From contig OY969581.1 of NCBI GenBank assembly GCA_963701265.1, positions 930,001 to 994,000 on the forward strand: 64,000 nucleotides of DNA, given 5' to 3'. Origin of the DNA: VRUE01 sp963701265. Its GTDB lineage: Bacteria > Actinomycetota > Thermoleophilia > Solirubrobacterales > 70-9. The notes beneath the pieces are model-generated. The model made no database searches and was not told the origin of the DNA. It saw only the letters and a list, made by a program, of their open reading frames with translations. Positions within the stretch are counted from its first letter, which is position 1. Every line of letters starts with the position of its first letter. The translations under genes were made by a program, and so were the position numbers. Positions 24,230-36,889 of this stretch are shown in pieces.

Positions 24230-25171
24230 ATGGGTATGGAGAGTCAGCGGATGCTCGAGGTTGTGGGAGAGAGTGGGCTGTTGGCTGCCGGCACGCCGCT
24301 GGTTGCGATGCTCTCGGGCGGGCGCGACTCGGTTTGCCTGCTTGATCTCGCGGTCCGCTTGCTCGGCTCCGCCACGGTGACTGCGGTCCACGTCAACTAC
24401 GGCCTCCGCGACGACTCCGACGCCGACGAGGCGCACTGCGCGGCGCTCTGCTCTCGACTTGGGGTCGAGCTCGAAATTGAGCGCCCGCTTCGTCCCGAGG
24501 GACCCGGCAACCTGCAGTCCTGGGCCCGGGACACGCGTTACGCGGCGGCGGCTCGGCTGGCGTTCAGCCAAGGAGCGGTGATTGCCACCGGGCACACCGC
24601 CGACGATCAGGTCGAGACGATTCTCTACCGACTTGCCTCATCGCCCAGTCGCCGGGCGTTGCTCGGCATGCGCGTCCGCGACGGCAGCCTCGTTCGGCCG
24701 CTGCTCGGCAGCACCCGCGAGCAGACGACCGCCTACTGCGAAGAGCGTGGCCTCGAGTGGCGCGATGATCCGAGCAATGCCGGGGATGGCTACGCGCGCA
24801 ACCGGGTTCGCCACGGCCTTGCCGCTGCGCTCGCCGAAGTTCACCCGGCAGCCGCCCGCAACGTGCTGCGCACGGCTGAGCTGCTTCGCGACGAGGCCGA
24901 GGTGCTCGACGCGCTCGTCGACGCCGAGCTTGGTGCCAACGGGTCCGAGCGCGGCACGATCGAGCTCGATCGACTCGCGGGGCTGCCGCCGGCCCTGTGC
25001 CGGCTCGTCGTCCAACGCCTTGCCGACCGAGCTGCCGGTCGCCCGGTGCCGGGTGCCGCGAACCACGCCGATCAGGTCGCGGGCCTGCGTCGAACCGGCA
25101 CCGCGATGCTTGATCTGGGTGGCGGCGTGCGGGCGGTGGTCGAGCGCGGCACCCTCCACGCCGAGCGCTAA
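24230..25171 (+). CDS. tilS: tRNA(Ile)-lysidine synthetase
   Basis: 313 residues from ATG 24230; the second ATG at 24236 is equally possible and a GTG inside the hairpin is rejected. N-type ATP pyrophosphatase: P-loop S-G-G-R-D-S at 29-34, G-H-T-A-D-D-Q-V-E-T near residue 125, and R-R-A-L-L-G-M and W-R-D-D-P-S-N motifs. It attaches lysine to C34 of the CAU tRNA-Ile so that it reads AUA. It is first of the conserved tilS-hpt-ftsH group. The C-terminal domain is short compared with E. coli TilS, as in most actinobacteria. Confidence 0.93.
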   Translation: MGMESQRMLEVVGESGLLAAGTPLVAMLSGGRDSVCLLDLAVRLLGSATVTAVHVNYGLRDDSDADEAHCAALCSRLGVELEIERPLRPEGPGNLQSWARDTRYAAAARLAFSQGAVIATGHTADDQVETILYRLASSPSRRALLGMRVRDGSLVRPLLGSTREQTTAYCEERGLEWRDDPSNAGDGYARNRVRHGLAAALAEVHPAAARNVLRTAELLRDEAEVLDALVDAELGANGSERGTIELDRLAGLPPALCRLVVQRLADRAAGRPVPGAANHADQVAGLRRTGTAMLDLGGGVRAVVERGTLHAER

Positions 25172-25201
25172 AAGCTCGCCGACCCTGAAAGACTGCGACG
25201 C

Positions 25202-25726
25202 GTGAGCGACTCGATCGGCGAGACCCTCGTCTCCAGCGAGGACCTGCAGCGGCGCGTCGGCGAGCTCGGTCGTCAGATCAGCGAGGAGTACGCCGGCCGC
25301 GATCTCGTCATGGTCGGGGTGCTCAAGGGCGCGGTGCTCTTCCTCGCCGACCTGATGCGCAACATCGACGTGCCCTGTGAGATCGACTTCATGGCCGTCT
25401 CCAGCTACGGCTCGCAGACCGATTCCTCGGGCGTGGTGCGCATCCTCAAGGACCTCGACGCGCCGATCGAAGGGCGCGACGTCTTGATCGTCGAGGACAT
25501 CATCGACTCCGGCCTCACCCTGCAGTACCTGATGCGCAACCTGCGGGCGCGCAACCCCGCATCGCTCGAGGTCTGCGCCCTGCTGACCAAGCCCGAGCGG
25601 CTGCGCGTTGACCTCTCGCCCAAGTACGTCGGCTTCGAGATCCCCAATCGTTTCGCGATCGGCTACGGGCTTGACCACGCGCAGCGTTACCGCAACCTCT
25701 CGCACGTCGCTGCGTTGGACGATTAG
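25202..25726 (+). CDS. hpt: Hypoxanthine phosphoribosyltransferase
   Basis: 174 residues from a GTG start, the usual length. Type I phosphoribosyltransferase: PRPP loop V-L-I-V-E-D-I-I-D-S-G-L-T-L near residue 97, the L-K-G-A-V-L-F pyrophosphate loop near 40, the flexible-loop S-S-Y-G near 68, and the base-site segment K-Y-V-G-F-E-I-P near 140. It converts hypoxanthine or guanine plus PRPP to IMP or GMP. It lies between tilS and ftsH, as in most Gram-positives. Confidence 0.95.
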   Translation: MSDSIGETLVSSEDLQRRVGELGRQISEEYAGRDLVMVGVLKGAVLFLADLMRNIDVPCEIDFMAVSSYGSQTDSSGVVRILKDLDAPIEGRDVLIVEDIIDSGLTLQYLMRNLRARNPASLEVCALLTKPERLRVDLSPKYVGFEIPNRFAIGYGLDHAQRYRNLSHVAALDD

Positions 25727-25761
25727 ATGCCGAATCTGCCCTGGTACGCTGATTTTTCCCT

Positions 25762-27729
<1,968 letters not shown>

Positions 27730-27744
27730 CGCTCAGTAGCTCGC

Positions 27745-27750
27745 GATACT
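27745..27750 (+). promoter_or_regulatory. -10 element of folP (leaderless start)
   Basis: GATACT ends six bases before the folP ATG, with no Shine-Dalgarno in the 27-base gap after ftsH. It implies an independent, leaderless transcript for the folate genes. Confidence 0.45.
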
Positions 27751-27756
27751 TCGTCC

Positions 27757-28542
27757 ATGAACCCGAAGCTCATGGGCGTCGTCAACGTCACCCCGGACTC
27801 GTTCTCGGATGGGGGGCAGTACCTCGATCCGGCTGCGGCGATCCGGCACGGCGAGCAGCTTGTTGGTGACGGAGCGCAGATTCTGGATGTGGGTGGGGAA
27901 TCCACTCGGCCGGGAGCGGTCGAAGTTGATGAGCCGGAGGAGCTGCGGAGGGTTGAGCCTGTGGTTCGGGCGCTGGCCAGTGGAGCGACCGTTTCGATTG
28001 ACACTTCGAAGCTGGCAGTCGCAGAGGCGGCGCTGGATGCGGGGGCCTCGATCGTCAATGACGTGACTGCTTTTCAGCGGGATCCTGGGATGGCGGGGCT
28101 TTGTGCGGAGCGGGGAGTGGGGGTGGTGCTGATGCACATGCCGGGGAACCCGCGGACGATGCAGGACGATCCGCGTTACGACGATGTGGTTGATGACGTC
28201 AAGGCGTTTCTGGTTGCGCGGATGGAGTTCGCGATCGGTGAGGGGGTCGCCGAAGAGCGGATTTGGCTTGATCCGGGGATCGGGTTCGGCAAGACGCTCG
28301 AGCACAACCTGGAGTTGTTGCGGCGGCTGGGGGAGTTGCGGGAGCTGGGGCGGCCGTTGGTGATCGGGACCTCGCGCAAGAGCTTCATCGGCAAGGTCGA
28401 CGGCTCGGATGTGGAGGACCGGATCGGCGGCTCGATCGCTTCCTCGGTGCTCGCTGCGGCCGAGGGGGCAGACGTGTTGCGGGTGCATGACGTCGCCGAG
28501 ACGGCGCAGGCGCTTGCAGTTGCAAATGCTGTGCTTGGGTAG
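27757..28542 (+). CDS. folP: Dihydropteroate synthase
   Basis: 261 residues. TIM barrel that joins 7,8-dihydropterin pyrophosphate with p-aminobenzoate. Motifs: M-G-V-V-N-V-T-P-D-S-F-S-D-G-G at 6-20, D-V-G-G-E-S-T-R-P-G near 48, S-I-D-T-S-K, I-V-N-D-V-T, the D-P-G-I-G-F-G-K-T loop near 170, and G-T-S-R-K-S-F-I-G. Codon third positions are markedly richer in G (GGG, CGG, TTG, GTG) than in the C-ending neighbours. folB and folK follow; folE, often found next to folP in actinobacteria, is missing here. Confidence 0.96.
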   Translation: MNPKLMGVVNVTPDSFSDGGQYLDPAAAIRHGEQLVGDGAQILDVGGESTRPGAVEVDEPEELRRVEPVVRALASGATVSIDTSKLAVAEAALDAGASIVNDVTAFQRDPGMAGLCAERGVGVVLMHMPGNPRTMQDDPRYDDVVDDVKAFLVARMEFAIGEGVAEERIWLDPGIGFGKTLEHNLELLRRLGELRELGRPLVIGTSRKSFIGKVDGSDVEDRIGGSIASSVLAAAEGADVLRVHDVAETAQALAVANAVLG

Positions 28543-28551
28543 GTTGCAGCT

Positions 28552-28974
28552 ATGGAGGCGCACGGCAACGGGTTTGATTCCAGGGTCGAGGTGGAGCTTC
28601 GGGGCCTCTCGATCTACACCCACCACGGGGTCAGTGACTCCGAGCAGGAGGTGGGTCAGCGGCTCGAGTTCGACATCTCCTTCGACGTGCCCGACTGCGA
28701 CGCGGTGCTGACCGACCGGATCGAGGACACGGTCGACTACGCCGAGGTCTGCGACATCGTCGCCCTCGCTGCCACCGAGCGCAGCTACAGGACGCTCGAG
28801 CGGCTCTCCCAGGTCGTCGGCGGGCGCCTGATGGAGCGTTACGGCTGCGAGTCGGTGCGGGTGCGCGCCGCCAAGCCCGAGCCACCACTGCCGCTGGCGA
28901 TCCAGGAGGTCGCGGTCGAGGTGGTCCACGAGCGCTCTGAAGAGGTCGACGAAGACGAAGCGGAAGCGACCTGA
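28552..28974 (+). CDS. folB: Dihydroneopterin aldolase
   Basis: 140 residues, slightly long because of acidic ends. FolB core: V-E-L-R-G-L-S-I-Y-T-H-H-G-V-S-D-S-E-Q near residue 12, D-T-V-D-Y-A-E-V near 60 and the E-R-L-S-Q-V-V-G region, ending in V-R-V-R-A-A-K-P with the catalytic lysine. It splits dihydroneopterin to 6-hydroxymethyl-dihydropterin and glycolaldehyde. Position between folP and folK fits the pathway order. Confidence 0.93.
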   Translation: MEAHGNGFDSRVEVELRGLSIYTHHGVSDSEQEVGQRLEFDISFDVPDCDAVLTDRIEDTVDYAEVCDIVALAATERSYRTLERLSQVVGGRLMERYGCESVRVRAAKPEPPLPLAIQEVAVEVVHERSEEVDEDEAEAT

Positions 28975-28982
28975 GCGCTGCC

Positions 28983-29480
28983 TTGATCAGAACCGGCTAC
29001 CTCGGGCTCGGCTCCAACGTTGGCGACCGCGAGGCACACCTGCGGGCGGCGGTCGAGATGCTGGGTGAACGCGGCGTCGAGGTCGAGGCGGTCTCCTCTA
29101 CCTACGAGACCGAGCCGGTCGGCGAGGTGCTCGACCAGGCTGATTTCCTCAACGCGGCGATCCGGATTCGCACTGAGCTGGAGCCCGAGGCGCTGCTCGA
29201 CCTCTGCAAGGAGATCGAGGTCGCCCGCGGCCGTGCCCTTGACGCACCCCGCCACAGCCCCCGCCCGCTCGACGTCGACCTGCTCCTGCTCGGCGATCTG
29301 GAGCTCTCAACCGACCGCCTCACCCTGCCTCACCCGGAGGTCACCAGCCGCCGCTTCGTCCTCGCTCCCCTGCTCGAGCTCGACCCCGGACTGGCGCTCC
29401 CCGGCGGCGAGGCTTTGCAAGCCGCCCTCGACGCGCTCGGTCCCGGCCAGCGCGCGGAACGAGTTGGTTCGCTCGCCTAG
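28983..29480 (+). CDS. folK: 6-hydroxymethyl-7,8-dihydropterin pyrophosphokinase
   Basis: 165 residues from a TTG start, eight bases after folB. HPPK motifs: Y-L-G-L-G-S-N-V-G-D-R near residue 5, S-S-T-Y-E-T-E-P-V-G near 38, F-L-N-A-A, and R-P-L-D-V-D-L-L-L-L-G near 95 with P-H-P. It makes the pyrophosphate substrate used by FolP. It ends six bases from the convergent GST-like gene. Confidence 0.94.
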   Translation: MIRTGYLGLGSNVGDREAHLRAAVEMLGERGVEVEAVSSTYETEPVGEVLDQADFLNAAIRIRTELEPEALLDLCKEIEVARGRALDAPRHSPRPLDVDLLLLGDLELSTDRLTLPHPEVTSRRFVLAPLLELDPGLALPGGEALQAALDALGPGQRAERVGSLA

Positions 29481-29486
29481 AAGAGC

Positions 29487-30245
29487 CTAGGCAGCTGCGG
29501 CGGTGCCGTCGCGCAACTGCTGAAGCCAGGCGGGAGGCAGGATCGGTGCGGCTTTGCCCGGGTAGTCGGGGCAGACACGCTGGGCCAGCTTGCTGGCGGG
29601 GCGGCTTTCGATCGAGGGACGCAGGTCGTCGAGCGTCATCGCCAGAGCGACGCTGGGAGCGATCTGGAAGTCGGCGACGTTGAGCTGCTCGCCGTTCAGG
29701 ACCCCCGCCTCTATCCAGGCATCGATCCGGTCGAGGAAGCCCGGCAGGGCAGCGAGGTCACGGCGCACGTTCTCGTCCGTCGCCTCGTTGAAGCGGGCGG
29801 AGAGGGCGACGATCGGGGCGGCTGTGCGCACCGCCAGACCGATCGGGATGCCGAGCTTCGCTCCCTCTGAGTAGCTGCGCAGGGACGAGTTGTCGTGCTT
29901 GATCGACCACCAGGAGATCTGCCGGATCGGGTGCTGAAGCTCCTCGTCGCCGAAGCGCTCCGCCTCCTCAACGGCGGCGCGTTGCTCGGGGTCGTCCGGA
30001 AAGAGCGCCGGCTGCGGCTGCAGTCGCTCCAGCTCGCGGGCGATCGGGCGTGAGCCCTGCACCTTGCGCCCGTCGATCTTCAGCGCCGGCACCGTTTTGC
30101 CCGGGAAGCCGAGGGCTCGCACGATTCCCTTCGACATCACGGGAAAGAGGTCGGTTCGCTTGTAGGGGATGCCCTTGTGCTCCAGCATCAGCCGCGCCGC
30201 CATGCCCGGATGCGAGCCCGGGATCGTGTAAAGCCGTGCCTCCAC
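29487..30245 (-). CDS. Glutathione S-transferase-like protein
   Basis: 252 residues from GTG. The thioredoxin-like N-terminal domain is recognisable (L-Y-T-I-P-G-S-H-P-G-M-A-A-R near residue 4, then T-V-P-A-L-K-I-D-G near 51 and the Q-G-S-R-P-I-A-R-E-L contact motif in place of the E-S-x-A-I). The C-terminal helical domain has N-V-A-D-F-Q-I-A-P-S, the GST folding motif. Actinobacteria generally lack glutathione, so the thiol partner is uncertain. Divergent from coaX with 35 bases between starts; an insertion relative to the ancestral core-gene order. Confidence 0.75.
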   Translation of the reverse strand: MEARLYTIPGSHPGMAARLMLEHKGIPYKRTDLFPVMSKGIVRALGFPGKTVPALKIDGRKVQGSRPIARELERLQPQPALFPDDPEQRAAVEEAERFGDEELQHPIRQISWWSIKHDNSSLRSYSEGAKLGIPIGLAVRTAAPIVALSARFNEATDENVRRDLAALPGFLDRIDAWIEAGVLNGEQLNVADFQIAPSVALAMTLDDLRPSIESRPASKLAQRVCPDYPGKAAPILPPAWLQQLRDGTAAAA

Positions 30246-30268
30246 GGCGCCGATCCTACGGCGTCGGC

Positions 30269-30274
30269 GATAAT
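30269..30274 (+). promoter_or_regulatory. -10 element of coaX (leaderless start)
   Basis: GATAAT ends six bases before GTG 30281, and no ribosome site is present. It supports the GTG as start of coaX and marks the divergent promoter region with the GST-like gene. Confidence 0.5.
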
Positions 30275-30280
30275 CGCGCC

Positions 30281-31060
30281 GTGCTGCTCGCGGTAGACGT
30301 CGGGAACACCCAAACCCACCTGGGCGCCTTCGAGGGCGAGCGCCTCGCCGAGCACTGGCGCTTCCAGACTCGCTCGGGTGCCACCGGGGACGAGCTGGCG
30401 GAGCGGATCGATGGCCTCTTCTCGCTCTGCGAGATGTCGTTCGGCGAAGTGGATGCCCTCTGCGTCTCCTCCGTGGTGCCGCCGCTCGGGAGTCAATTCG
30501 AGGAGATGGCGCAGCGGTATCTAAATGCGGAATGTCTGACGATCGGTCCCGGCATCAAGACCGGAATGCCGATCCGGATCGAGAACCCACTTGAGGTGGG
30601 CGCCGACCGCCTCGTCAACGCGATCGCTGCCTATGAGCGCTTCGGCGAGGCATGCGTCTCCGTCGATTTCGGCACCGGCATCAACATCGATGCGGTTTCC
30701 GCCGATGGCGAGTACCTCGGCGGTGCGATCGGCCCCGGGCTGGCGCCCTCGCTCAGCGCCCTGATCGAACGGGCGGCTCGGATTACGAGGATTGATCTCG
30801 AAGAGCCGCGGGAAGCCATCGGCCGCTCGACCCGGGCGGCGATCCATTCAGGCTTCATCTTTGGCTTCGCCGGGCTGATCGACGGCATCGTGCGCCGGAT
30901 CGAAGATGAGCTGCCAAATCCGCGGGTGCTCGCCACCGGTGGCTACGCCTCCACCGTCGTCCCCTTCACGGAAACAATCGATGAGGTCGACGACCTGCTT
31001 ACCCTGAAGGGGCTGCGCCTGATCCATGACCGCAACACCTCCACAGCCCCCGCTGACTGA
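30281..31060 (+). CDS. coaX: Type III pantothenate kinase
   Basis: 259 residues from GTG 30281. ASKHA fold: phosphate loop D-V-G-N-T-Q-T at residues 6-12, G-A-D-R-L-V-N near 107, D-G-E-Y-L-G-G-A-I-G-P-G near 145, and the terminal L-T-L-K-G-L-R-L-I block. The usual V-D-F-G-T-A-T-T-F-D strand reads V-D-F-G-T-G-I-N-I-D here, a mild deviation in the active-site neighbourhood. It phosphorylates pantothenate, the first step to CoA; this type is not inhibited by CoA. It overlaps dusB by 35 bases. Confidence 0.92.
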   Translation: MLLAVDVGNTQTHLGAFEGERLAEHWRFQTRSGATGDELAERIDGLFSLCEMSFGEVDALCVSSVVPPLGSQFEEMAQRYLNAECLTIGPGIKTGMPIRIENPLEVGADRLVNAIAAYERFGEACVSVDFGTGINIDAVSADGEYLGGAIGPGLAPSLSALIERAARITRIDLEEPREAIGRSTRAAIHSGFIFGFAGLIDGIVRRIEDELPNPRVLATGGYASTVVPFTETIDEVDDLLTLKGLRLIHDRNTSTAPAD

Positions 31061-32027
31061 TCCCCTCCGGATCGGCGACGTCGAGATCTCCAACCGCGTC
31101 CTGCTGGCCCCTCTGGCGGGGATCGGCAACTGGTTCGTGCGCCTGCAGGCGAAGCGACACGGGGCGGGCCTGGCGGTTTCCGAGATGGTCTCCAGCTTCG
31201 GCCTCCACCACCGCAACGAGCGCACCCTGCGCGAGCTGATGCGGATCCACCCCGACGAGCATCCCGTCTCGGTGCAGCTCTTCGGTCACGACGCCGAGGT
31301 GATGCGCTCCGCCGCCGCGGTTGCGGCCGAGGCCGGCGCCGACCTGATCGACATCAACATGGGCTGCCCGGTGCGCAAGGTGCGCAAGACCGGGGCCGGC
31401 GCCGAGCTGTTGCGCGACCACGAGCTCGCCCTGGCCCTGGCCCGGGGCGCGGTCGAGGGCAGCGGCCTGCCGGTGACGGTGAAGCTGCGCTCCGGCGTCG
31501 AGGTCGGCGACCGCTCCGGTTTCGAGCTGGCGATCCGCCTCGCCGAGGAGGCCGGGGTGGCGGCGATCGGCTTTCACCCGCGGGCAGCGACAGTGGGCCA
31601 CAAAGGCAGCCCCGACTACGCGCTCACCCGCGAGCTGGTCGCGCGGATCGAGGTGCCGGTGATCGTCTCCGGCGGCCTCAAAAGCGCCGAAGCAGCGCGC
31701 CGCGCCTACGTGGAGTCGGGGGCCGACGCGGTGATGATCGCCCGCGGCTCGCTCGGCAACCCGTGGGTCTTCGAGGAACTGACCGGGCGGCGCACGGAGC
31801 CGCCGCAGCGCGACGAGGTCGCCGCTGAGTTGCTCTGGGTGATCGATCGTGCCGAGGAGCACCTCGGCACCGAGCGCGCCGGTCGCTATCTGCGCAAGTT
31901 CTACCCCTGGTACATGGAGCCACTTGGCGCCCCAGCTGAGCTTGCGGACGAGCTTCAGCGCCACGCCGACCTGCCCCGCGCGCGCAGTTTGATCGCCGAT
32001 CTGGCCGCTCCAGCTCCCTCGCTATAA
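31026..32027 (+). CDS. dusB: tRNA-dihydrouridine synthase
   Basis: 333 residues. FMN barrel: L-A-P-L-A-G-I-G-N near residue 28 (usual A-P-M-A-G-V-T), I-D-I-N-M-G-C-P-V-R-K-V near 115 with the catalytic cysteine in G-C-P, K-L-R-S-G near 156, G-F-H-P-R-A and G-G-L-K, then M-I-A-R-G-S-L-G-N-P-W. It reduces uridines in tRNA D-loops with NADPH. The start lies inside the coaX 3' end, so translation is coupled. Placement before lysS matches Bacillus. Confidence 0.93.
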   Translation: MTATPPQPPLTDPLRIGDVEISNRVLLAPLAGIGNWFVRLQAKRHGAGLAVSEMVSSFGLHHRNERTLRELMRIHPDEHPVSVQLFGHDAEVMRSAAAVAAEAGADLIDINMGCPVRKVRKTGAGAELLRDHELALALARGAVEGSGLPVTVKLRSGVEVGDRSGFELAIRLAEEAGVAAIGFHPRAATVGHKGSPDYALTRELVARIEVPVIVSGGLKSAEAARRAYVESGADAVMIARGSLGNPWVFEELTGRRTEPPQRDEVAAELLWVIDRAEEHLGTERAGRYLRKFYPWYMEPLGAPAELADELQRHADLPRARSLIADLAAPAPSL

Positions 32028-32059
32028 TCCCGCGACTTCCGGCCCTGGTGCGGCGAGGC

Positions 32060-32085
32060 AAACGCCGCCGCACTTGGGCGTTTTT
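32060..32085 (+). terminator. Intrinsic terminator between dusB and greA
   Basis: Stem AAACGCC (32060-32066) pairs with GGCGTTT (32077-32083), followed by T's. A competing upstream stem GTGCGGCG (32048-32055) / CGCCGCAC (32066-32073) overlaps its left arm, so the region could also switch between two folds in the greA leader. Confidence 0.7.
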
Positions 32086-32141
32086 GGGTCTAGGAGCCGT
32101 TTGCGGCTGTTCTCAATCCACTAAAGCGAGGTTGGACCAAA

Positions 32142-32621
32142 GTGAGTCGCCAGTCCGTCATCACCCCCGAGGGTCTCGAGAAACTCAAAGAGGAGATCGA
32201 TCACCTCACGACCGCGAAGCGACGCGAGGTCGCCGAGCGGATCAAGGAGGCACGTGAGTTTGGCGACATCTCCGAGAACGCCGAGTACGACGACGCCAAG
32301 AACGAGCAGGCCCTGCTCGAGCAGCGGATCGCCCAGCTCGAAGAGCGGCTGCGCCGCGCCACCGTGATCGACGAGAAGGACATCAGCACCGACGAAGTGC
32401 AGTTCGGCTCGATCGTCCACGTCAAGGACCAGAAGACCGATGTCTCGCAGAAATTCCAGATCGTCGGTTCGACCGAGGCCGACCCGCTGGAGCACAAGCT
32501 CTCCAACGAGTCGCCGATCGGCAAAGCCCTGCTCGGCCACAAACGCAACGACATCGTCACGGTCGAGGTCCCGCGTGGACCGAAGAAGAAACTGAAGATC
32601 ACCAAGATCGAGACCGCATAG
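32142..32621 (+). CDS. greA: Transcription elongation factor GreA
   Basis: 159 residues from a GTG. N-terminal coiled coil with T-P-E-G-L-E-K-L-K-E-E, the acidic tip region G-D-I-S-E-N-A-E-Y-D-D-A (near residues 43-54), and the C-terminal F-K-B-P-like domain with S-P-I-G-K-A-L-L-G-H-K near 127. It rescues backtracked RNA polymerase by stimulating transcript cleavage. It lies 11 bases before lysS; the leader carries a terminator hairpin (32060-32085). Confidence 0.96.
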   Translation: MSRQSVITPEGLEKLKEEIDHLTTAKRREVAERIKEAREFGDISENAEYDDAKNEQALLEQRIAQLEERLRRATVIDEKDISTDEVQFGSIVHVKDQKTDVSQKFQIVGSTEADPLEHKLSNESPIGKALLGHKRNDIVTVEVPRGPKKKLKITKIETA

Positions 32622-32632
32622 GGTCTCGCTCA

Positions 32633-34111
32633 ATGGGCGAGACCGAAGAGCCGAAACTCTCTGACGTTCTCGCCGACCGGCGGGAGAAGCTGGAGCGCCT
32701 GCGCGAGGCGGGCATTGATCCCTTTCCGCCGGAGTTCGCCGATCGCGAGGAGATCGGCGAGGTGCGGGCGGCGCATGAGGGGCTGGCGCCGGGGATCGAG
32801 ACCGAGTCGCGTCACCGCGTCGCCGGGCGGCTGGTCGGCAGGCGTGGCCACGGCAAGGCCTGTTTCCTCGATCTGCGCGACGCGACTGGCCAGATCCAGT
32901 TGCACGCTCGCGAGGATCTGCTCGGCGAGGAGCCCTACAGGGTCCTGGTCGACCTCGATCTTGGCGACATCATCGGGGTCGAGGGCACAGCGCTGGCGAC
33001 CCGGCGCGGCGGCGAGCTCTCGCTGGCGATCGACCACTGGCGCCTGCTCGCCAAGAGCCTGCGGCCGCCGCCGGACAAGTTCCACGGCCTCGAGGACGTC
33101 GAGACGCGCTACCGCCAGCGCGAGCTCGACCTGATCGCCAACGAGGACAGCCGCCGTCTCTTCGCCCAGCGCGCCCGCACGGTCAGCGAGGTGCGTCGCT
33201 GGCTCGACGATCGCGGTTTCGTCGAGGTCGAGACGCCGGTCCTGCAGCCGCTCTACGGCGGCGCCCTGGCGCGCCCTTTCACCACCCACCACAACGCGCT
33301 CGACCGCGACCTCTACCTGCGCATCGCCACCGAGCTCTACCTCAAGCGCCTGGTCGTCGGCGGCATCGACAAGGTCTACGAGCTCGGCAAGGACTTCCGC
33401 AACGAGGGGATCTCGCACAAGCACAACCCTGAGTTCACGATGCTCGAGTGGTACGAGGCCTGCTCGGACTACGCCGCCACGGCGCAGCGGGTCGAGACGA
33501 TGGTCGCCGAGGTCGCCGAGCGCGTGCTCGGCACCACGGTGGTCGAGCGCGACGGCGTATCGATCGACTTCGCCCCGCCCTGGAAACGGATCAGCTTCCG
33601 CGAGGCGATCCGCCAGCGCAGCGGCATCGACATCGCAGAGCACCCGACGCGCGAGGCGCTCGCCGAGGCGATCGGAACAAAGCTCGACCCGGAGGAGGGC
33701 TGGGGCAAGCTGGTCGACGGCCTGCTCTCCAAGCACGTCGAGCCCGAGTTGATCCAGCCGACCTTCGTCACTGACTATCCAGTTGAGCTCTCGCCCTTCG
33801 CCAAGTCCCACCGCTCCGAGGAGGGGTTGGTCGAGCGTTTCGAGGCCTTCGCCGGGGGTATGGAGATTGCCAACGGCTTCACCGAGCTCAACGATCCCGA
33901 CGAGCAGCGTCGCCGCTTCGAGCAGCAGGCCGAGGAGCTCGCTCGCGGCGACGAGGAGGCGCAGCCCTACGACGAGGATTTCATTGCCGCGCTTGAACAG
34001 GGGATGCCGCCGACCGGTGGGGTCGGCATCGGCATCGACCGTCTCGTCATGCTCCTAACCGGCGCCAAGAGCGTGCGCGAGGTGGTTCTCTTCCCCGCAA
34101 TGCGCTCCTAA
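32633..34111 (+). CDS. lysS: Lysyl-tRNA synthetase, class II
   Basis: 492 residues. Class II motifs: OB-fold anticodon domain (V-A-G-R-L-V-G-R-R-G-H-G-K near residue 60), motif 1 V-E-V-E-T-P-V-L-Q-P near 200, motif 2 F-R-N-E-G-I-S-H-K-H-N-P-E-F-T near 255, and motif 3 G-I-G-I-D-R-L-V-M-L near 470. It charges tRNA-Lys. It is likely co-transcribed with greA and ends at a clear terminator (34119-34143). Confidence 0.97.
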   Translation: MGETEEPKLSDVLADRREKLERLREAGIDPFPPEFADREEIGEVRAAHEGLAPGIETESRHRVAGRLVGRRGHGKACFLDLRDATGQIQLHAREDLLGEEPYRVLVDLDLGDIIGVEGTALATRRGGELSLAIDHWRLLAKSLRPPPDKFHGLEDVETRYRQRELDLIANEDSRRLFAQRARTVSEVRRWLDDRGFVEVETPVLQPLYGGALARPFTTHHNALDRDLYLRIATELYLKRLVVGGIDKVYELGKDFRNEGISHKHNPEFTMLEWYEACSDYAATAQRVETMVAEVAERVLGTTVVERDGVSIDFAPPWKRISFREAIRQRSGIDIAEHPTREALAEAIGTKLDPEEGWGKLVDGLLSKHVEPELIQPTFVTDYPVELSPFAKSHRSEEGLVERFEAFAGGMEIANGFTELNDPDEQRRRFEQQAEELARGDEEAQPYDEDFIAALEQGMPPTGGVGIGIDRLVMLLTGAKSVREVVLFPAMRS

Positions 34112-34118
34112 GGGCTCG

Positions 34119-34143
34119 AAAAGGCCGCTCTGAGCGGATTTTT
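34119..34143 (+). terminator. Intrinsic terminator after lysS
   Basis: AAAA is followed by the stem CCGCT (34125-34129) / AGCGG (34133-34137) with a 3-base loop, then ATTTTT. It separates the greA-lysS unit from clpC. Confidence 0.75.
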
Positions 34144-34229
34144 GCGGCAAAGGGCCGGGAGAGCGCGCTCGGTATCCTCTAATGAGCACATAGGCGCTTA
34201 CCGATAACCGAAGGGTGCCCACCGAGACT

Positions 34230-34253
34230 TACTCGACGACGCTGCGTTGAGTA
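34230..34253. promoter_or_regulatory. Imperfect inverted repeat in the clpC leader
   Basis: TACTCGACG (34230-34238) and CGTTGAGTA (34245-34253) form an inverted repeat with one mismatch and a 6-base spacer. It ends three bases before the AGAGAGG ribosome site of clpC. It could be an operator of a stress repressor or a leader hairpin hiding the ribosome site. It does not resemble the CtsR heptad-repeat operator. Confidence 0.4.
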
Positions 34254-34267
34254 GATAGAGAGGCTTT

Positions 34268-36877
<2,610 letters not shown>

Positions 36878-36889
36878 CCCAGCGTCGCC

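Noticed and set aside
27730..29480. folE within the folate gene group
   Set aside because: There is no space or frame for it between ftsH and folP or after folK; it must be elsewhere in the genome.
34112..34267. CtsR operator before clpC
   Set aside because: The GGTCAAA heptad-repeat pattern is absent; only a different inverted repeat is present.
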